Origin: Argyresthia goedartella
Lineage: Eukaryota; Arthropoda; Insecta; Lepidoptera; Argyresthiidae
Direction: 5' to 3'
Assembly: GCA_949825045.1 (NCBI GenBank)
Contig: OX463810.1
Location: 32,188,201 to 32,252,200 of the forward strand
Length of the DNA: 64,000 bases
Shown in pieces: positions 47,071 to 58,735 of the stretch. The notes under the pieces are model-generated. The model was not told the origin of the DNA, searched no databases, and saw only the letters and a list, made by a program, of their open reading frames with translations. Position 1 is the stretch's first letter. The number at the start of each line of letters is the position of its first letter. Position numbers and translations under genes: made by a program.

Positions 47071-47724
47071 ATGCTCCCCACCGCCTCGGTGATAGCGTGG
47101 AGTTCGGACGGCAAATCTTGTGTGGCACGAGCACTATTGGACTCGGGGCCCAGGGGTGCTTAGTCTCGTGCAACCTTGTAAGACGGTTGGGCATTTCGGT
47201 AAGGGAGTATCCACATTCCATTCGGGGAATTGGGAACACGGAAGTCGGTTCCGTTAAGGGAGTATGTCGGATTACTCTCTCGTCACGGGTGGATTCATCG
47301 GTGAATCTGACGGTCACGGCATTAGTCATGCCTAATGTGATGGGCTCACACCCTCACGTACGGTTGTCGCCCTCGGTGCGACAGTTGGTCGCTGGGTTGT
47401 CACTGGCTGACCCGGAGTTCGATATTCCGGGCCCAGTAGACATTTTATTGGGTGTCGATGCCTTGGGATACCTGTTAGTGCCAGGTGTCCACGTGTTGCA
47501 GGCGACTGGTCTGGTTTCGGTCAACACCAGACTGGGCCATGCGGTAATGGGTCCGGTCATGCCGGCTGCCCCACGCCTAGCGACTCGTAGTCCCTTATTC
47601 GGTTCTGTACTCTCGGAGGTGATACAGAAGTTTTGGGAGGTGGAGGAACCACCTACGGTCCGCCGGTTGGACCCGGTTGAAGAAGAGTGTGAACAGTTTT
47701 ATCGGAACAATACTTGTCGCCTTC
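47071..47724 (+). pseudogene. BEL copy 1 aspartic protease region, broken
   Basis: It aligns with the second copy's LLDSGAQGCLVSCNLVRRLG (active-site Asp-Ser-Gly). Here one G is missing from the G run right after DSG (about 47,145-47,149), which shifts the frame inside the active site. The rest (VDILLGVDALGYLLVPGVHV) is open to the LINE insertion at 47,725. Confidence 0.85.
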
Positions 47725-48041
47725 TTTCTTTCATAATTCTTTATTGAACACAGTTATTTAAAAAAGATACATTAAGAGAAAACATATGTACAAAGGCGAG
47801 CTTATCTCTAAAAAGAGATTTCTTCCAGCAAACCAAGGCATGACAGGAAATTTTATCAATAAAGGGTAGGCAGTGCACAATATCTAAACAATAATAAAAT
47901 ACATATAAGTAAATTACATATCTATAAAATACGGTAAATAAAATACATACTCGTATCTAACAAACTACTAAATACGTATCAATACATACATAAACCTGTA
48001 CATAAAGTTTACATATAATAATAATATACATACTACAACTA

Positions 48042-50969
48042 TCACAAAAGAGAGAGGAAGTGCTCTTTTACCCGGTTTTTGAAAGCGAAAAGAGTCGGGC
48101 TGTCTCTTATCGCACAAGGAAGTGCGTTCCACAGTCGGACCGCCTGCAACCTGAAGGAGTGCTCATATGCGGAAGTGGTATGCCTTGGAGTGGCTAAGAG
48201 TGAGACCGTGTGAGATCTCCGTTGCCGATCTCCTGAAAAGAGATACTCAAAGCGGTCTCGAAGGTAGCTGGGGTAGCGCGGATTTTTCAATATATTGAAA
48301 AGACAAAAAAGAATATGGGAGTCTCGGCGACGACGAATCGGAAGCCACCCCAACTCTTTGCGAAATTGAGAGACGTGGTCGAATTTGCGCAGCCCGAAGA
48401 TAAACCGAATCCCGAGATTCTGAAGTCGTTCGAGTTTGTTCAGAAGATCTTCGTTCGCGCTCGCCCAACAGACATCGGCGTAGTCGATTAGCGGCAGGAG
48501 AAGGGACTGAGCAAGGGTGATTTTGGTCTGCCGCGGCAAGAAGTACTGCAGACGCCTGAGGGAGTGAAAAGACGCAAAGACCCGTCTGCTGACCTCGCTG
48601 ACATGTGGAGACCAAGACAGCTGGTTGTCAAAAATAACTCCAAGGTTTTTCGCCTTATCTGTGTACTCTATTGTGATGCCATTATATGATACGGGAACAA
48701 TGGGTTTTTGTAACAAGGAAAGAGTGTGCCTGGTTCCTAAAATCTTGGCTTGTGATTTATTCGGGTTTATTAACAGCCCGTATGATGAGGCCCAGTCTTT
48801 CACATTCTCGAGGTCAGCATTCAGTGCCTCCACGGATGAAACTACATCGCAGGGGGAAAAGTGGCGATAAATTTGTAGATCATCTGCGTACAGATGATAC
48901 GAAGAAGAGAGGACGTCGGAGATGGAGTTTATAAAGACTGAAAAAAGAAGAGGAGAGAGAATACCACCTTGAGGCACTCCTGAGGAAAGATCACACCATT
49001 GAGTTTCGGTCTCTTCAGACTTAATGCGCTGCTGTCGACCTCTCAGATATGAGTCGAACCAGCCAGCAGCGTGGGAGGAGACATTCAGCGATGTTAATAT
49101 AGCGACAAGAATGTCAAAATCGACGCAGTTAAAGGCATTGCTGAAGTCAAGCAGGGCCAGCACCGTAACCAACCTCTGATCCATGGCTAGCTGTATATCA
49201 TCGCTGACTTTTAAGAGTGCTGTGGTAGTACTATGCCCTGGTCTGAAGCCAGATTGGAAAGGATTGAGAAGTTTGTTTGATGAAAGGTAGGAGGTGAGTT
49301 GGGAGTGGACAATGGATTCAAGGACTTTGGAGAGAATAGGTAAAATAGATATGGGCCTGTAATCTTTGAAGGAGGAGGGATTGGAATTTTTGGGCAGTGG
49401 GATGACAAGAGCTTTCTTCCACAGACTAGGAAAAGATCTAGCTGATAGAGAGAAGTTTATGATGTGGGTAATTGGAGGGAGCAACTCTTCAAGGACGCTG
49501 TGGATCATCTGATGGCTGACGTTGTCGCCACCAGCAGCTTTGGATGTGACCGCTAGCACTGCCTTTCTAACTGCGCCGATTCCAACGAGACTAAAGTTGA
49601 ACGGTGAGGTACAGACTGCAGCCTTCAACCGTAGATGACGAAGGGTTGCCTGCTTTGTGGCGGGGTCTATCACGAGGGGGGGAGAAGAAAAGAACTGGTT
49701 AAGACCGTTGAGATCGACATCACCTGAAGAAAATTCCTGGGACTTGCCAACACCAAGGGTTTTAAGAAATTTCCAGACCTGAGCTGGGGTGTACATTTCT
49801 ATACGCTCATAGATGTGGCGTCGCTTGGCGTCACGGCACATGTGGTTGCATAGGTTTCTAAGGCGTTTAAATGTTAGAAGATTGTTATCGGTTGGGTCTC
49901 TCTTATATCGCCCCTTCGCACGGTTTCTTTTTGCCATTAAACGCTTGATAGCGTCTGTCAACCACGGAGCAGGAAAATGTTTTACCCTGACCTTTTTCAT
50001 TGGTGCGTGCTTGTCGAACAGCCCCAGGACAATTGAGTTGAACTTAAGGATTTTGTCATCAACGGTCTCACCAGTTACAACGGGGGTCCAATCGACAGAT
50101 GAGGCATCTGATTTCAGGGAATCGAGGTTCACACCTTTGAAGCTTCGAATATCAAGGAATTTGACTTTGCGCTTAGGGAGCCTAATTTTGTATGAAACAT
50201 CGTGATAGGAGAATGGGGCATTAAGCTGGCCATGAGCAGCCACCTTGGCTATGTTGGAGATAATCATGAGATCGAGAAGGGAGGGAATACAGTGCGGTTG
50301 AAAGTGAGTAGCGTCAAGGGGAAGAATATGTAAGTTAGAGGAATTTACAATAGATTTAAGTTTGGCAGAGCGGGCGTTATTTTTCAGGAGACAGGTGTTA
50401 AAATCACCGAGAATGAGAGTGTCACTATAGAGAGGAGTCAAGTCACTGAGTAGAGATTCAAAAGAATCAAAGTAATCGATACGAAGTGAGGGGCTGTAAT
50501 ATACACCCAGAAGAATTTTGTTGTGGTGCAAGCTGATCTCAAGGAAGAGATACTCAGCTGAACCAGAGTACAGGCTTGGCGAGTGGCAGATGACTTTGCA
50601 CGGAATGTCAGAACGTAAGTAGATAGCAACCCCGCCATCTGCTTTGCCTGTCCTATCGTTGCGATAGAGCCTGAACCCTGGCACAGAATACATGGAGGAA
50701 GGAAGAGATGGTTTCAGAAATGATTCGGATACAAAAATACCATGTATAATCTGATCACTGAAAGCTTCCAGGAGATCAGCGTAACTAGCAGGAATGCTTT
50801 GGGCATTAATATGAACGACATTGAAATTGAACTCCGACTTGTTGAACACTCGTTTCAGATTGCTAGACAATGATGCGTCCGCAAGGGAGTCGACACCTCC
50901 TGAACCAAGAGAGTCGCCGTTAGAAGAGCTAGAGAAAAAACTGTCTGTGAAATTGTTTATGATATCCAT
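48042..50969 (-). CDS. LINE ORF2 protein: endonuclease and reverse transcriptase, intact
   Basis: 975 residues without interruption from the ATG at 50,969. The N-terminal APE endonuclease (about 48-245) starts FNVVHINAQSIPAS and has YSDTLILGDFNTCL and SYHDVSY. A linker with WKFLKTLGVG follows, then the RT (about 500-780): FKDYRPISILPILSKVLESI, LLDFSNAFNCVDFD, SGVPQGGILSPLLFSVFIN and catalytic YADDLQIY (about 692-699). The C-terminal part has LRRLQYFLPRQTKITLAQSL and ends FKNRVKEHFLSLL. This is a complete ORF2 and the element looks young. A normal ORF1 is not visible upstream. Confidence 0.95.
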   Translation of the reverse strand: MDIINNFTDSFFSSSSNGDSLGSGGVDSLADASLSSNLKRVFNKSEFNFNVVHINAQSIPASYADLLEAFSDQIIHGIFVSESFLKPSLPSSMYSVPGFRLYRNDRTGKADGGVAIYLRSDIPCKVICHSPSLYSGSAEYLFLEISLHHNKILLGVYYSPSLRIDYFDSFESLLSDLTPLYSDTLILGDFNTCLLKNNARSAKLKSIVNSSNLHILPLDATHFQPHCIPSLLDLMIISNIAKVAAHGQLNAPFSYHDVSYKIRLPKRKVKFLDIRSFKGVNLDSLKSDASSVDWTPVVTGETVDDKILKFNSIVLGLFDKHAPMKKVRVKHFPAPWLTDAIKRLMAKRNRAKGRYKRDPTDNNLLTFKRLRNLCNHMCRDAKRRHIYERIEMYTPAQVWKFLKTLGVGKSQEFSSGDVDLNGLNQFFSSPPLVIDPATKQATLRHLRLKAAVCTSPFNFSLVGIGAVRKAVLAVTSKAAGGDNVSHQMIHSVLEELLPPITHIINFSLSARSFPSLWKKALVIPLPKNSNPSSFKDYRPISILPILSKVLESIVHSQLTSYLSSNKLLNPFQSGFRPGHSTTTALLKVSDDIQLAMDQRLVTVLALLDFSNAFNCVDFDILVAILTSLNVSSHAAGWFDSYLRGRQQRIKSEETETQWCDLSSGVPQGGILSPLLFSVFINSISDVLSSSYHLYADDLQIYRHFSPCDVVSSVEALNADLENVKDWASSYGLLINPNKSQAKILGTRHTLSLLQKPIVPVSYNGITIEYTDKAKNLGVIFDNQLSWSPHVSEVSRRVFASFHSLRRLQYFLPRQTKITLAQSLLLPLIDYADVCWASANEDLLNKLERLQNLGIRFIFGLRKFDHVSQFRKELGWLPIRRRRDSHILFCLFNILKNPRYPSYLRDRFEYLFSGDRQRRSHTVSLLATPRHTTSAYEHSFRLQAVRLWNALPCAIRDSPTLFAFKNRVKEHFLSLL

Positions 50970-51597
50970 TTAAAATAAATAAATAAATATACTACAATAG
51001 CTATAAAATAAATATAAAACTAAACTATAATATCCTCCCTTACGAGGTTTAACACTAAATTAACAATTAAATACAAAAAGCCTGAACCCAGACACACTGG
51101 GCTTGTTGGGAAATAATATATTACCTTAAAGGTTTGAAACAACACAGACAAAACAAACAAGCAAAACGCAATGAACAAAATGCTGACAAACATTACTTTG
51201 TTTGAGTGTGACGTGACCTAAATTTCGTTTCGCTCACTTATGGGTAATATGCAGGCAGGCAGAGTATGGAACAACTTAACATAAAGTTGTTATTACAAAC
51301 ATAAAGAGAAAAAAGAATAAGTGTCGAGAATCAAGCGAACAGGAACGAGACGGACTGTGAACATACAGGTCAACTTCATATCATGAGTGGAACACGCCCC
51401 GCACGTTCCGTGATGACAATTGATGACATTAGACCACAGACTATCACTTGACATAACATTGACTGACATTAGTTGTTTTGATATTAATAATTATAAAACT
51501 TACCTACCTGCTAAAAACAAGAAAACACGTATAATCCGAACAATTGTGGAGAACACTTCAGGCAGCAGAATTGATCGACGACATATAAAGCCGCGGC
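50970..51597. other. LINE sequence between short ORF and ORF2
   Basis: No frame of note on the minus strand. AT-rich near ORF2 (AAATAAATAAATA at 50,973-50,990). If the LINE once had a full ORF1 it is not visible here. Confidence 0.5.
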
Positions 51598-51813
51598 CTA
51601 CTTTTTCGCTCCCGGCGGCGGCGGCACTCCTTTGCGCCTGATGCTGGGGGTGCGTTTGCTCAGGCCCGACGCTGCAGCAGCCGTGGGCGCAGCAACCGAG
51701 GGAGCAGCCACAGCAGCGGTCGGCTTCTTTGCAGGAGACTCCTTTCCCTCAGATTGAGTGGTGGAAGGAGGGAACTGGCTGGTGTACACCAGTAGGTCCG
51801 CCATACACTCCAC
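51598..51813 (-). CDS. Short Ala-rich ORF at the LINE 5' end, possible ORF1 remnant
   Basis: 71 codons from the ATG at 51,813: MECMADLLVYTSQFPPST, then a Lys-, Ala- and Pro-rich tail. It is the only frame in the 880 bp between the LINE 5' end and ORF2 on the same strand. CR1-group ORF1 proteins are usually much longer, so this may be a truncated ORF1 or not a gene. Confidence 0.35.
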   Translation of the reverse strand: MECMADLLVYTSQFPPSTTQSEGKESPAKKPTAAVAAPSVAAPTAAAASGLSKRTPSIRRKGVPPPPGAKK

Positions 51814-51858
51814 CTTCCGCCTAGTCTTATCTGGGAGTAATAAGACGATCCTGCCTTC

Positions 51859-54800
51859 GGTCAGGTCGATTTCTCACACGTCTTCCATTCCGGAGTGATC
51901 GCCCACCGCTGGGCAGTTCACACCATGCAGGCGAGACGCGGCTTCTGTCGATGGAACGACGCATGAAGCGTGACGGGATTTTCCGGCAGAAGTACGTCGA
52001 CTTCATGCGGGAATACGAGTCGCTCGGCCACATGTCGGTTTCGGGTATCGACTGGAAGCGTGAAGACCACTGCTTCCTGCCCCATCACGCGGTCTTGAGG
52101 ACCCCGGAGGGCAAAATACGGGTAGTGTTCGATGGATCGGCATCAACATCTAACGGCATGAACCTGAACCAGTGTTTGCATTCAGGGCCGAAGTTGAACC
52201 ATGACATCGCGGATGTTATCACACGGTTCCGTCGACACAATGTTGTGTTTGTAGCTGACATCCGGATGATGTTTAGACAGACGGTCATTCACCCTGACGA
52301 TAGACGGTATCAGCTGATACTGTGGCGAGAGAGCCCAGATCAGACCATCAGGGTGTACGAGCTGAACACCAACACGTACGGGCTACGGTCTAGTCCTTAT
52401 TTGGCGATTCGCACTCTGCGGGAGTTAGCGGATCGAGAACGGTTAAACTTCCCTAGAGGAGCAGCGATCCTGGAGCAGGATCTCTACGTGGACGATATCT
52501 GTACCGGTGCAGATTCCGTAGAGGAGGCGCTCGCTCGACGGGACGAGCTAGTTGAGCTCTTACGGGGTGGAGGTTACGAGCTCCGGAAATGGATGTCGAA
52601 CTCTCCAGAGTTACTGACTGGTCTTCCGGATGACTACCAGCAGGATCCCCACATTTTTGAAAATTTGGAAAATCTAAATATGTTGTCGGTGTTAGGCGTC
52701 CAGTACCAGTCGGTGTCAGACATGTTTTCGTATCGGGTCGAGTTGGACTCCCCGAAGGTCTGGACGAAACGGAACGTCCTTTCAACGGTGGCTAGGACAT
52801 TTGATCCAAACGGGTGGATCACCCCGGTAACATTTCAGCTCAAGTGTTTTATGCAGCAATTGTGGTCTGCTGAGCTGAAATGGGACGACCCGATCGGCGG
52901 GTCATTGAGCTCAGAGTAGGACTCGTTCTTTTCGACCCTCCCTGGCATCAATCGGATTTCACTGCCACGGAGGTTGGTCCCCACCAAACGATACACCGCC
53001 ACCCTGCATGGGTTTTGCGATGCCTCGGAGAAGGGCTACGGAGCTGCGGTGTATCTGCGTACGGTCGACTCCTCGGGGGAGGTTGATGTGCGGTTGGTCA
53101 TGGCCAAGAGCAAGGTTGCGCCGTTGCGCACTCGCCTGACCATTCCCAAGTTAGAGCTTTCGGGAGCGGCTCTCCTGACTCGTCTGCTCAACCACACGAT
53201 GACGGTCCTTCGTGGGTCAATAGCGTTAGAAGATACGGTCTACGCTTGGACGGACAGCCAGATCGTGTTATGCTGGCTGAAGGCTTCAGTTCACAAGCTG
53301 GAGATTTTTGTGGCGAATCGGGTTTCGCAGATTTTGAATTCGGAGGTTCCCTTAATCTGGAGACATGTTCCCGGAAAAATGAACCCAGCAGACTGTGCGT
53401 CTCGTGGGTGACACGCTCCGGAGTTGGTTGGACATCCCTTGTGGTGGGGTCCAAAATGTTTGACTCAAGCCGAATCGGATTGGCCAATGAGTCCACGCGT
53501 TACCACGGCGAACGGCGCCTTGACAGTCGGTGTCTGTACGACGCAACCAGAGCCGGAAGAGGAGTTCAGCCTGCTGGAACGGTACAGCTCGCTCGACAAG
53601 CTAGTCAATGTGACCGCCTGGATCTGCCGATTTGCGCGGAATTGTCGGAATTCTGAGGCGCAACGAGTGCGGACACAGGTCCTGACACCACGGGAAGGGA
53701 ACCATGCGTTGTTCGCATTGGTACGGAACGTGCAGACGGTGCACTTTAAGTCCGAATTGGACATTCTGAGACGCGGACGCGTCCAACTGAAGGGAGCTGT
53801 GGCTCGGCTCAACCCGTTTATTGACCCTCAAGGATTGCTGAGGGTAGGAGGTCGGCTGCGGAATGCCAACCTGCCTTATGCGGCTCGCCACCCGTTGTTA
53901 CTCCCTAGGAAAGGGAAGTTGGTCGAACTGTTGATACAGGATCGACACATTTGGAATGGGCATATCGGATGCCACGCCTTGATGGCGTTTCTCCAGCGCG
54001 AGTTCTGGATTCTATCGGGAAGACGCTTAGTGCGTAGCGTCGTATTTCGGTGCCTGCCTTGTTATCGGGCCAAGGCGGCTACGATGCAGCCCCAGATGGG
54101 CGATTTGCCCTCGGATAGGGTTAACGAAATCCGGCCCTTTGCGGGTGTCGGAACGGATTTCGCGGGACCATTCATGGTCAAGTCTTCACAGCTACGGAAC
54201 GCCAGATTAGTGAAGGCATACCTGTGCGTCTTCGTGTGCTTGGCCACGAAGGCAGTCCACTTGGAGGTGGTCAGTGACCTCACTACAGAGGCATTTATCG
54301 CATGTCTAGATCGGTTCGTCTCACGAAGGGGCCTCCCGACATTAATCCGTTCGGACAACGGCACAAATTTTGTCGGAGCCAGGCGATATCTGCAGGAGGT
54401 CACTCAATTCCTGAACGGTAACCAGGATGCCATCGGTACGGCTTGCTCCCGACGAGGGATTGAATGGGTTTTCAGTCCGCCGGGATGTCCTCATTGGGGA
54501 GGAATTTTTGAGGCTGCGGTTAAATCGGCTAAGTCGCACCTGACGAGGATCATCGGTGAGACCTCTCTACGCTTTGAAGAGCTTGCGACGCTGTTCTGTA
54601 AAATTGAAATGACACTGAACTCGCGTCCGTTGTGCCCGCTCAGTTCGGATCCAAATGATTTAGAAGCGTTGACTCCGGGTCACTTCCTGATAGGTCAGCC
54701 CCTTAACGCCCTGCCAGAATACCCATTCGGTGATGTTAAGTTAAGTCGGTTAACTAGGTGGCAGATGTTGCAGCAGATGGCTCAAGATTTTTGGAAACGG

Positions 54801-55046
54801 TGGTCCCTTGAGTACTTGCACATCTTGCAGCAGCGCCTTAAGTGGAATGACCGGACGAGCCCCCCTCAAGTCGGTGATTTGGTGCTGATTAAGGATGCGA
54901 ACCTGCCATCATTGAGATGGAGACGAGGACGGATCGTCAATTTGTACACGGGTCGGGATGGCACGCCTCGATCAGCAGAAGTCAAGGTGGGGGACTCGGT
55001 CCTCAAGAGAGCGGTCGCAACACTTTCTCGCCTTCCTATTGATTAG
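51859..55046 (+). pseudogene. BEL copy 1 pol: RT, RNase H and integrase, two stops
   Basis: One frame from the LINE insertion point to the stop at 55,046, broken by TAG at 52,917-52,919 (the second copy has TGG there) and TGA at 53,409-53,411 (TGC in the second copy). RT: VVFVADIRMMFRQTVIHPDD and catalytic YVDD (EQDLYVDDICTGAD). RNase H: YAWTDSQIVLCWL and WRHVPGKMNPADCASRG. Integrase: H2C2 zinc site (HIWNGHIGCHALMA, then CLPCYRAKA) and the DDE triad in GTDFAGPF, RSDNGTNFVGA and GIFEAAVKSAKSHL. The integrase frame alone (53,412-55,046) is intact. Confidence 0.93.
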
Positions 55047-55077
55047 GGACAGGTTCGGGCCTGTCCGGGCGGGTGAC

Positions 55078-55638
55078 TGTTTAATATTTATGCTTCGGAA
55101 CGCACCGGTTTTTTGTTGCGCGGATCGACCGCGAGTAATCGGGACATCACTAGCGGAAACGGAACCGCAGCTGTCACTCGTACTAACGAGATGAAAAATT
55201 AGAGGTTATCTTTTCTTGTCGGGAGAAAAAACATGTCTGCTCAGGCGTCGGGCCATTGATTGTATTTCGGTGTAACAATTGTCTAATACAAGTGTCGAGC
55301 CTGGTCGGAGTGTGAATCATCAACATCGTCGGGAAATAAGTAGATTCGCGTCAGCGGTTGAGTGATCCGTGTTGTGATTGGACATCGTCGTATCGGACGG
55401 CGACTCCTCGTGTCGGCAGGCAGCACGCCGGCGACAGCGTCGGGCAGCGAATAGTGAGATTCAGTCCCTATCCTACCCAAACTTGTGCTCCTATCCCGTG
55501 TTCCTGCCTCGAATCGAGCTTTCGATTTCCGGTCTACGACGGCAAGGTAAAGTAACAATCAAGATTTTCTCTCCCGTGCTGGCAAAAACCCAGCCCCTCA
55601 AGATTCCACGTCGTTCGGTTGAGGCGTGGAATTAAACA
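55078..55638 (+). repeat. 3' LTR of BEL copy 1
   Basis: 561 bp, TG...CA, followed by the GGCAT target copy. It contains the 73-bp segment missing from the 5' LTR. Confidence 0.95.
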
Positions 55639-55643
55639 GGCAT

Positions 55644-56524
55644 TTTTAAATATTTTCCACTGCACTTACTCGCCGTACGCCAGCGACTACGAGCAGTGAG
55701 CGCGTGTTTTGCTCGAAGTATGAGTGTTCACTCATAGTTGCGGCGCGCGTGACACGCCTCCGTAGCCTTTCTATGGAATATTTAAAGTTCTGTGGTCACG
55801 TCACAATTTTGCTGAAATTGCTTGATATTTGCAACGGAATCAAAACCTATAGGATAGGATAGAATCATGAAATTTGATAAGAAGCTAGGTCTTACAGCAC
55901 AAGTATGCGATTTATGCGGAACCCTCGGTGCGCGAGTCCAACTCGCACTTCGCCGTTTATTTTCCTTTTAAGGTAAGAAATCCAAAAAATATTTCGTCTA
56001 TTGGATGTGACAGAAAGATGTAGTAATTTTTAAGAGATTGTTAGGGACATTATTCTGAACGACTAACAATGAAATCAATTTGATCAGATCAACTTTATAT
56101 TTCACTTCTCCGTACTGACTAGATAGGATGGCTACAATTTGCTTTTGTTATGTTATGTGATGATTTTAGTAGACGATCAGATGTATCGAGTATCGTCCCT
56201 AACAAACACCTAATCTGAAAAAAGTTAGTTATTTCAAATAGATTCTGAAACTATAGTTTATCAAAATCTATAAAATTTAAATAAAAAATTACACCATTTA
56301 CATGATTAACAAGAAACAAAGAACAAAATTAACATCTATAAAAAATGAATTAAACTAAATGAAAATTTTACAGAACCATTTACAAGGAGACGTAAGTTGA
56401 ATTAGGAGTTATTGAGTGTCGTTACACACATCACATACATTAAACACTCAGCAAATAATAAATTCCCCATAGTGATGTAATATTAGTTTCTGTGACTGGT
56501 ACATAATGCCTAATTATGTACAGA
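55644..56524. other. Spacer between the two BEL elements
   Basis: No gene. Contains an end of the GGGTTCCGTACC family (about 55,918-55,965, GGAACCCTCGGTGCGCGAG) and a patch resembling the mariner-type MITE interior (about 56,080-56,115). Otherwise AT-rich and unassigned. Confidence 0.5.
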
Positions 56525-56606
56525 TACATACACTAATTTATCTACATATATGTCATAAGCTCTCTTTGATATGTTTAGGAACCGCATGTTCGACCGGCAC
56601 TGTGGC

Positions 56607-57076
56607 TGTTAAATTCCACGCCTTAACCGACAGGGCGTGGACTCTTGGTAGGGTTGTTTTTCAGTGGAATGTCACAAAGCAGTACTGACCTTGACGCCGT
56701 GGACCGGAATTCGAAAGCTCAATTCGAGGCAGGAATACGGGATGAGGAACACCAGGGGGGGTGGGTGAGGGGAGTCGAATCTTACTCTCGTCGCAGCCCG
56801 AAGCTGTCGCCGTCGTGATGCTTGCCGACACAAAGGGTCGCTGTCCGAACGCGACGAATTGATCACCGAATCACTTCAACCTTTCAAAGCACGAAGCACT
56901 CACTCCGATGACGTGAAATCTACTTATTTCCCGACGATTGTTCCGTGATGATTATTACAATTAACATTCCGACCAGGCCCCGATACCTGTGTTAGACAAT
57001 TATTACAAAAAACCTACAGCCAAGCCCGAATGCTTGACGCCGACATTTTCCATGTGCAAAAGCAACCTCTAACTCG
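56607..57076 (-). repeat. 3' LTR of BEL copy 2, 5'-truncated
   Basis: Starts TGTTAAATTCC on the plus strand. Its far end stops at CTCTAACTCG and joins directly to pol sequence, so the first part of the LTR and the end of pol (after SLEYLHI) were lost in one deletion. A short CAGCAGCG-like homology lies at the joint. Confidence 0.88.
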
Positions 57077-57082
57077 CTGCTG

Positions 57083-58192
57083 CTAGATGTGCAAGTACTC
57101 AAGGGACCACCGTTTCCAAAAATCTTGAGCCATCTGCTGCAACATTTGCCACCTAGTTAACCGACTTGACTTAACATCACCGAATGGGTATTCTGGCAGT
57201 GCGTTAAGGGGCTGACCTATCAGGAAGTGACCCGGCGTCAACGCTTCCAAATCATTTGTATCCGAACTGAGCGGGCACAACGGACGCGAGTTCAGTGTCA
57301 TTTCAATTTTACAGAACAGCGTCGCAAGCTCTTCAAAGCGTAGAGAGGTCTCACCGATGATCCTCGTCAGGTGCGACTTAGCCGATTTAACCGCAGCCTC
57401 AAAAATTCCTCCCCAATGAGGACATCCCGGCGGACTGAAAACCCATTCAATCCCTCGTCGGGAGCAAGCCGTACCGATGGCGTCCTGGTTACCGTTCAGG
57501 AATTGAGTGAACTCCTGCAGATATCGCCTGGCTCCGACAAAATTTGTGCCATTGTCCGAACGGATTAATGACGGGAGGCCCCTTCGTGAGACGAACCGAT
57601 CCAGACATGCGATAAATGCCTCCGTAGTGAGGTCACTGACCACCTCCAAGTGGACTGCCTTCGTGGCCAAGCACACGAAGACGCACAGGTATGCCTTCAC
57701 TAATCTGGCGTTCCGTAGCTGTGAAGACTTGACCATGAATGGTCCCGCGAAATCCGTTCCGACACCCGCAAAGGGCCGGATTTCGTTAACCCTATCCGAG
57801 GGCAAATCGCCCATCTGGAGCTGCATCGTAGCCGCCTTGGCCCGATAACAAGGCAGGCACCGAAATACGACGCTACGCATTAAGCGTCTTCCCGATAGAA
57901 TCCAGAACTCGCGCTGGAGAAACGCCATCAAGGCGTGGCATCCGACATGCCCATTCCGAATGTGTCGATCCTGTATCAACAGTTCGACCAACTTCCCTTT
58001 CCTAGGGAGTAACAACGGGTGGCGAGCCGCATAAGGCAGGTTGGCATTCCGCAGCCGACCTCCTACCCTCAGCAATCCTTGAGGGTCAATAAACGGGTTG
58101 AGCCGAGCCACAGCTCCCTTCAGTTGGACGCGTCCGCGTCTCAGAATGTCCAGTTCGGACTTAAAGTGCACCGTCTGCACGTTCCGTACTTA
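57083..58192 (-). pseudogene. BEL copy 2 integrase
   Basis: 365 codons open from 58,180: the zinc site HIRNGHVGCHALMAFLQREF and the DDE triad as in copy 1. It ends at SLEYLHI followed by a stop created by the deletion into the LTR. It is separated from RT/RNase H by the LINE fragment. Confidence 0.92.
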
Positions 58193-58735
58193 TTTATTTA
58201 TTTATTTATTTTATTTTATTTGGGACATCAACAGCACATAGATAAACAAATTACAAAGAACAAAGATACAAAATTAAAGCCAGTAACAGATATCCACAAA
58301 AATGCAAGAGATAAATTTAAATTGAGAAACTTAAACAGATAGAACAGTGTGAAAACTTAATATATAAGATCTCCTACATGTATATAGAGTTAAGAGACAG
58401 GTATGTTTATTATGATGTTTATTTAAAGGTATATGTACAATAAAGAAATAAATAATGTAAGATTTATGACGTGTTTGTGTGTGAGTGTATGAATGAGTGT
58501 GAGAGGGTGTGTGAGTGCATGTGTGAGGTTCACTTATTCCTCCTTGATATTGTGTAATTTTTTAATAATGTCCTGACGGAATTTCGCCTTAGACGATGCA
58601 AACGGATCGAAATTGTTAAAAAGTTTATTAAATTGATTGGTGAGGCGAACCATTGTTGAATTTTGAGCATAACTGGTATGCGTGAGGGGGATAGCAAAAA
58701 GCCTTTTGGAAGTTTGACGAGTACGGCGCGATGGA
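58193..58735 (-). mobile_element. 3' fragment of another LINE inside BEL copy 2 pol
   Basis: On the minus strand it carries an ORF2 C-terminus (LFAIPLTHTSYAQNSTMVRL, then NQFNKLFNNFDPFASSKAKF), a stop at 58,534, a UTR and an AAATAAAT tail next to GTACGGAACG of the BEL element. Copy 1 is continuous here. The clade is not certain; it differs from the other LINEs in this window. Confidence 0.85.

Larger units (their letters stand above)
47725..51852 (-). mobile_element. CR1/Jockey-superfamily LINE inserted in BEL copy 1
   Basis: GCCTTC stands on both sides (47,719-47,724 and 51,853-51,858). The second BEL copy reads through this point, proving the insertion. On the minus strand the 3' end has AATAAA followed by GAATTATGAAAGAAA. 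The 3' UTR includes TTAGAGATAAGC-type text (about 47,800-47,820), shared with the fragment at 10.85 kb. Length is 4,128 bp. Confidence 0.93.
43949..55638 (+). mobile_element. BEL/Pao LTR retrotransposon, copy 1
   Basis: LTRs at both ends begin TGTTTAAT and end TTAAACA. GGCAT duplicates the target (43,944-43,948 and 55,639-55,643). Internal order is primer-binding site, gag, protease, RT, RNase H, integrase, which is the BEL/Pao order with Pao-type gag and YVDD RT. A 4.1-kb LINE interrupts the region between protease and RT. Stops and frameshifts in gag, protease and RT/RNase H make it non-functional. Confidence 0.95.

Noticed and set aside
45090..47747. Many minus-strand and alternate-frame ORFs over gag and protease of BEL copy 1
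   Set aside because: GC-rich shadow frames of the broken plus-strand gag-protease region.
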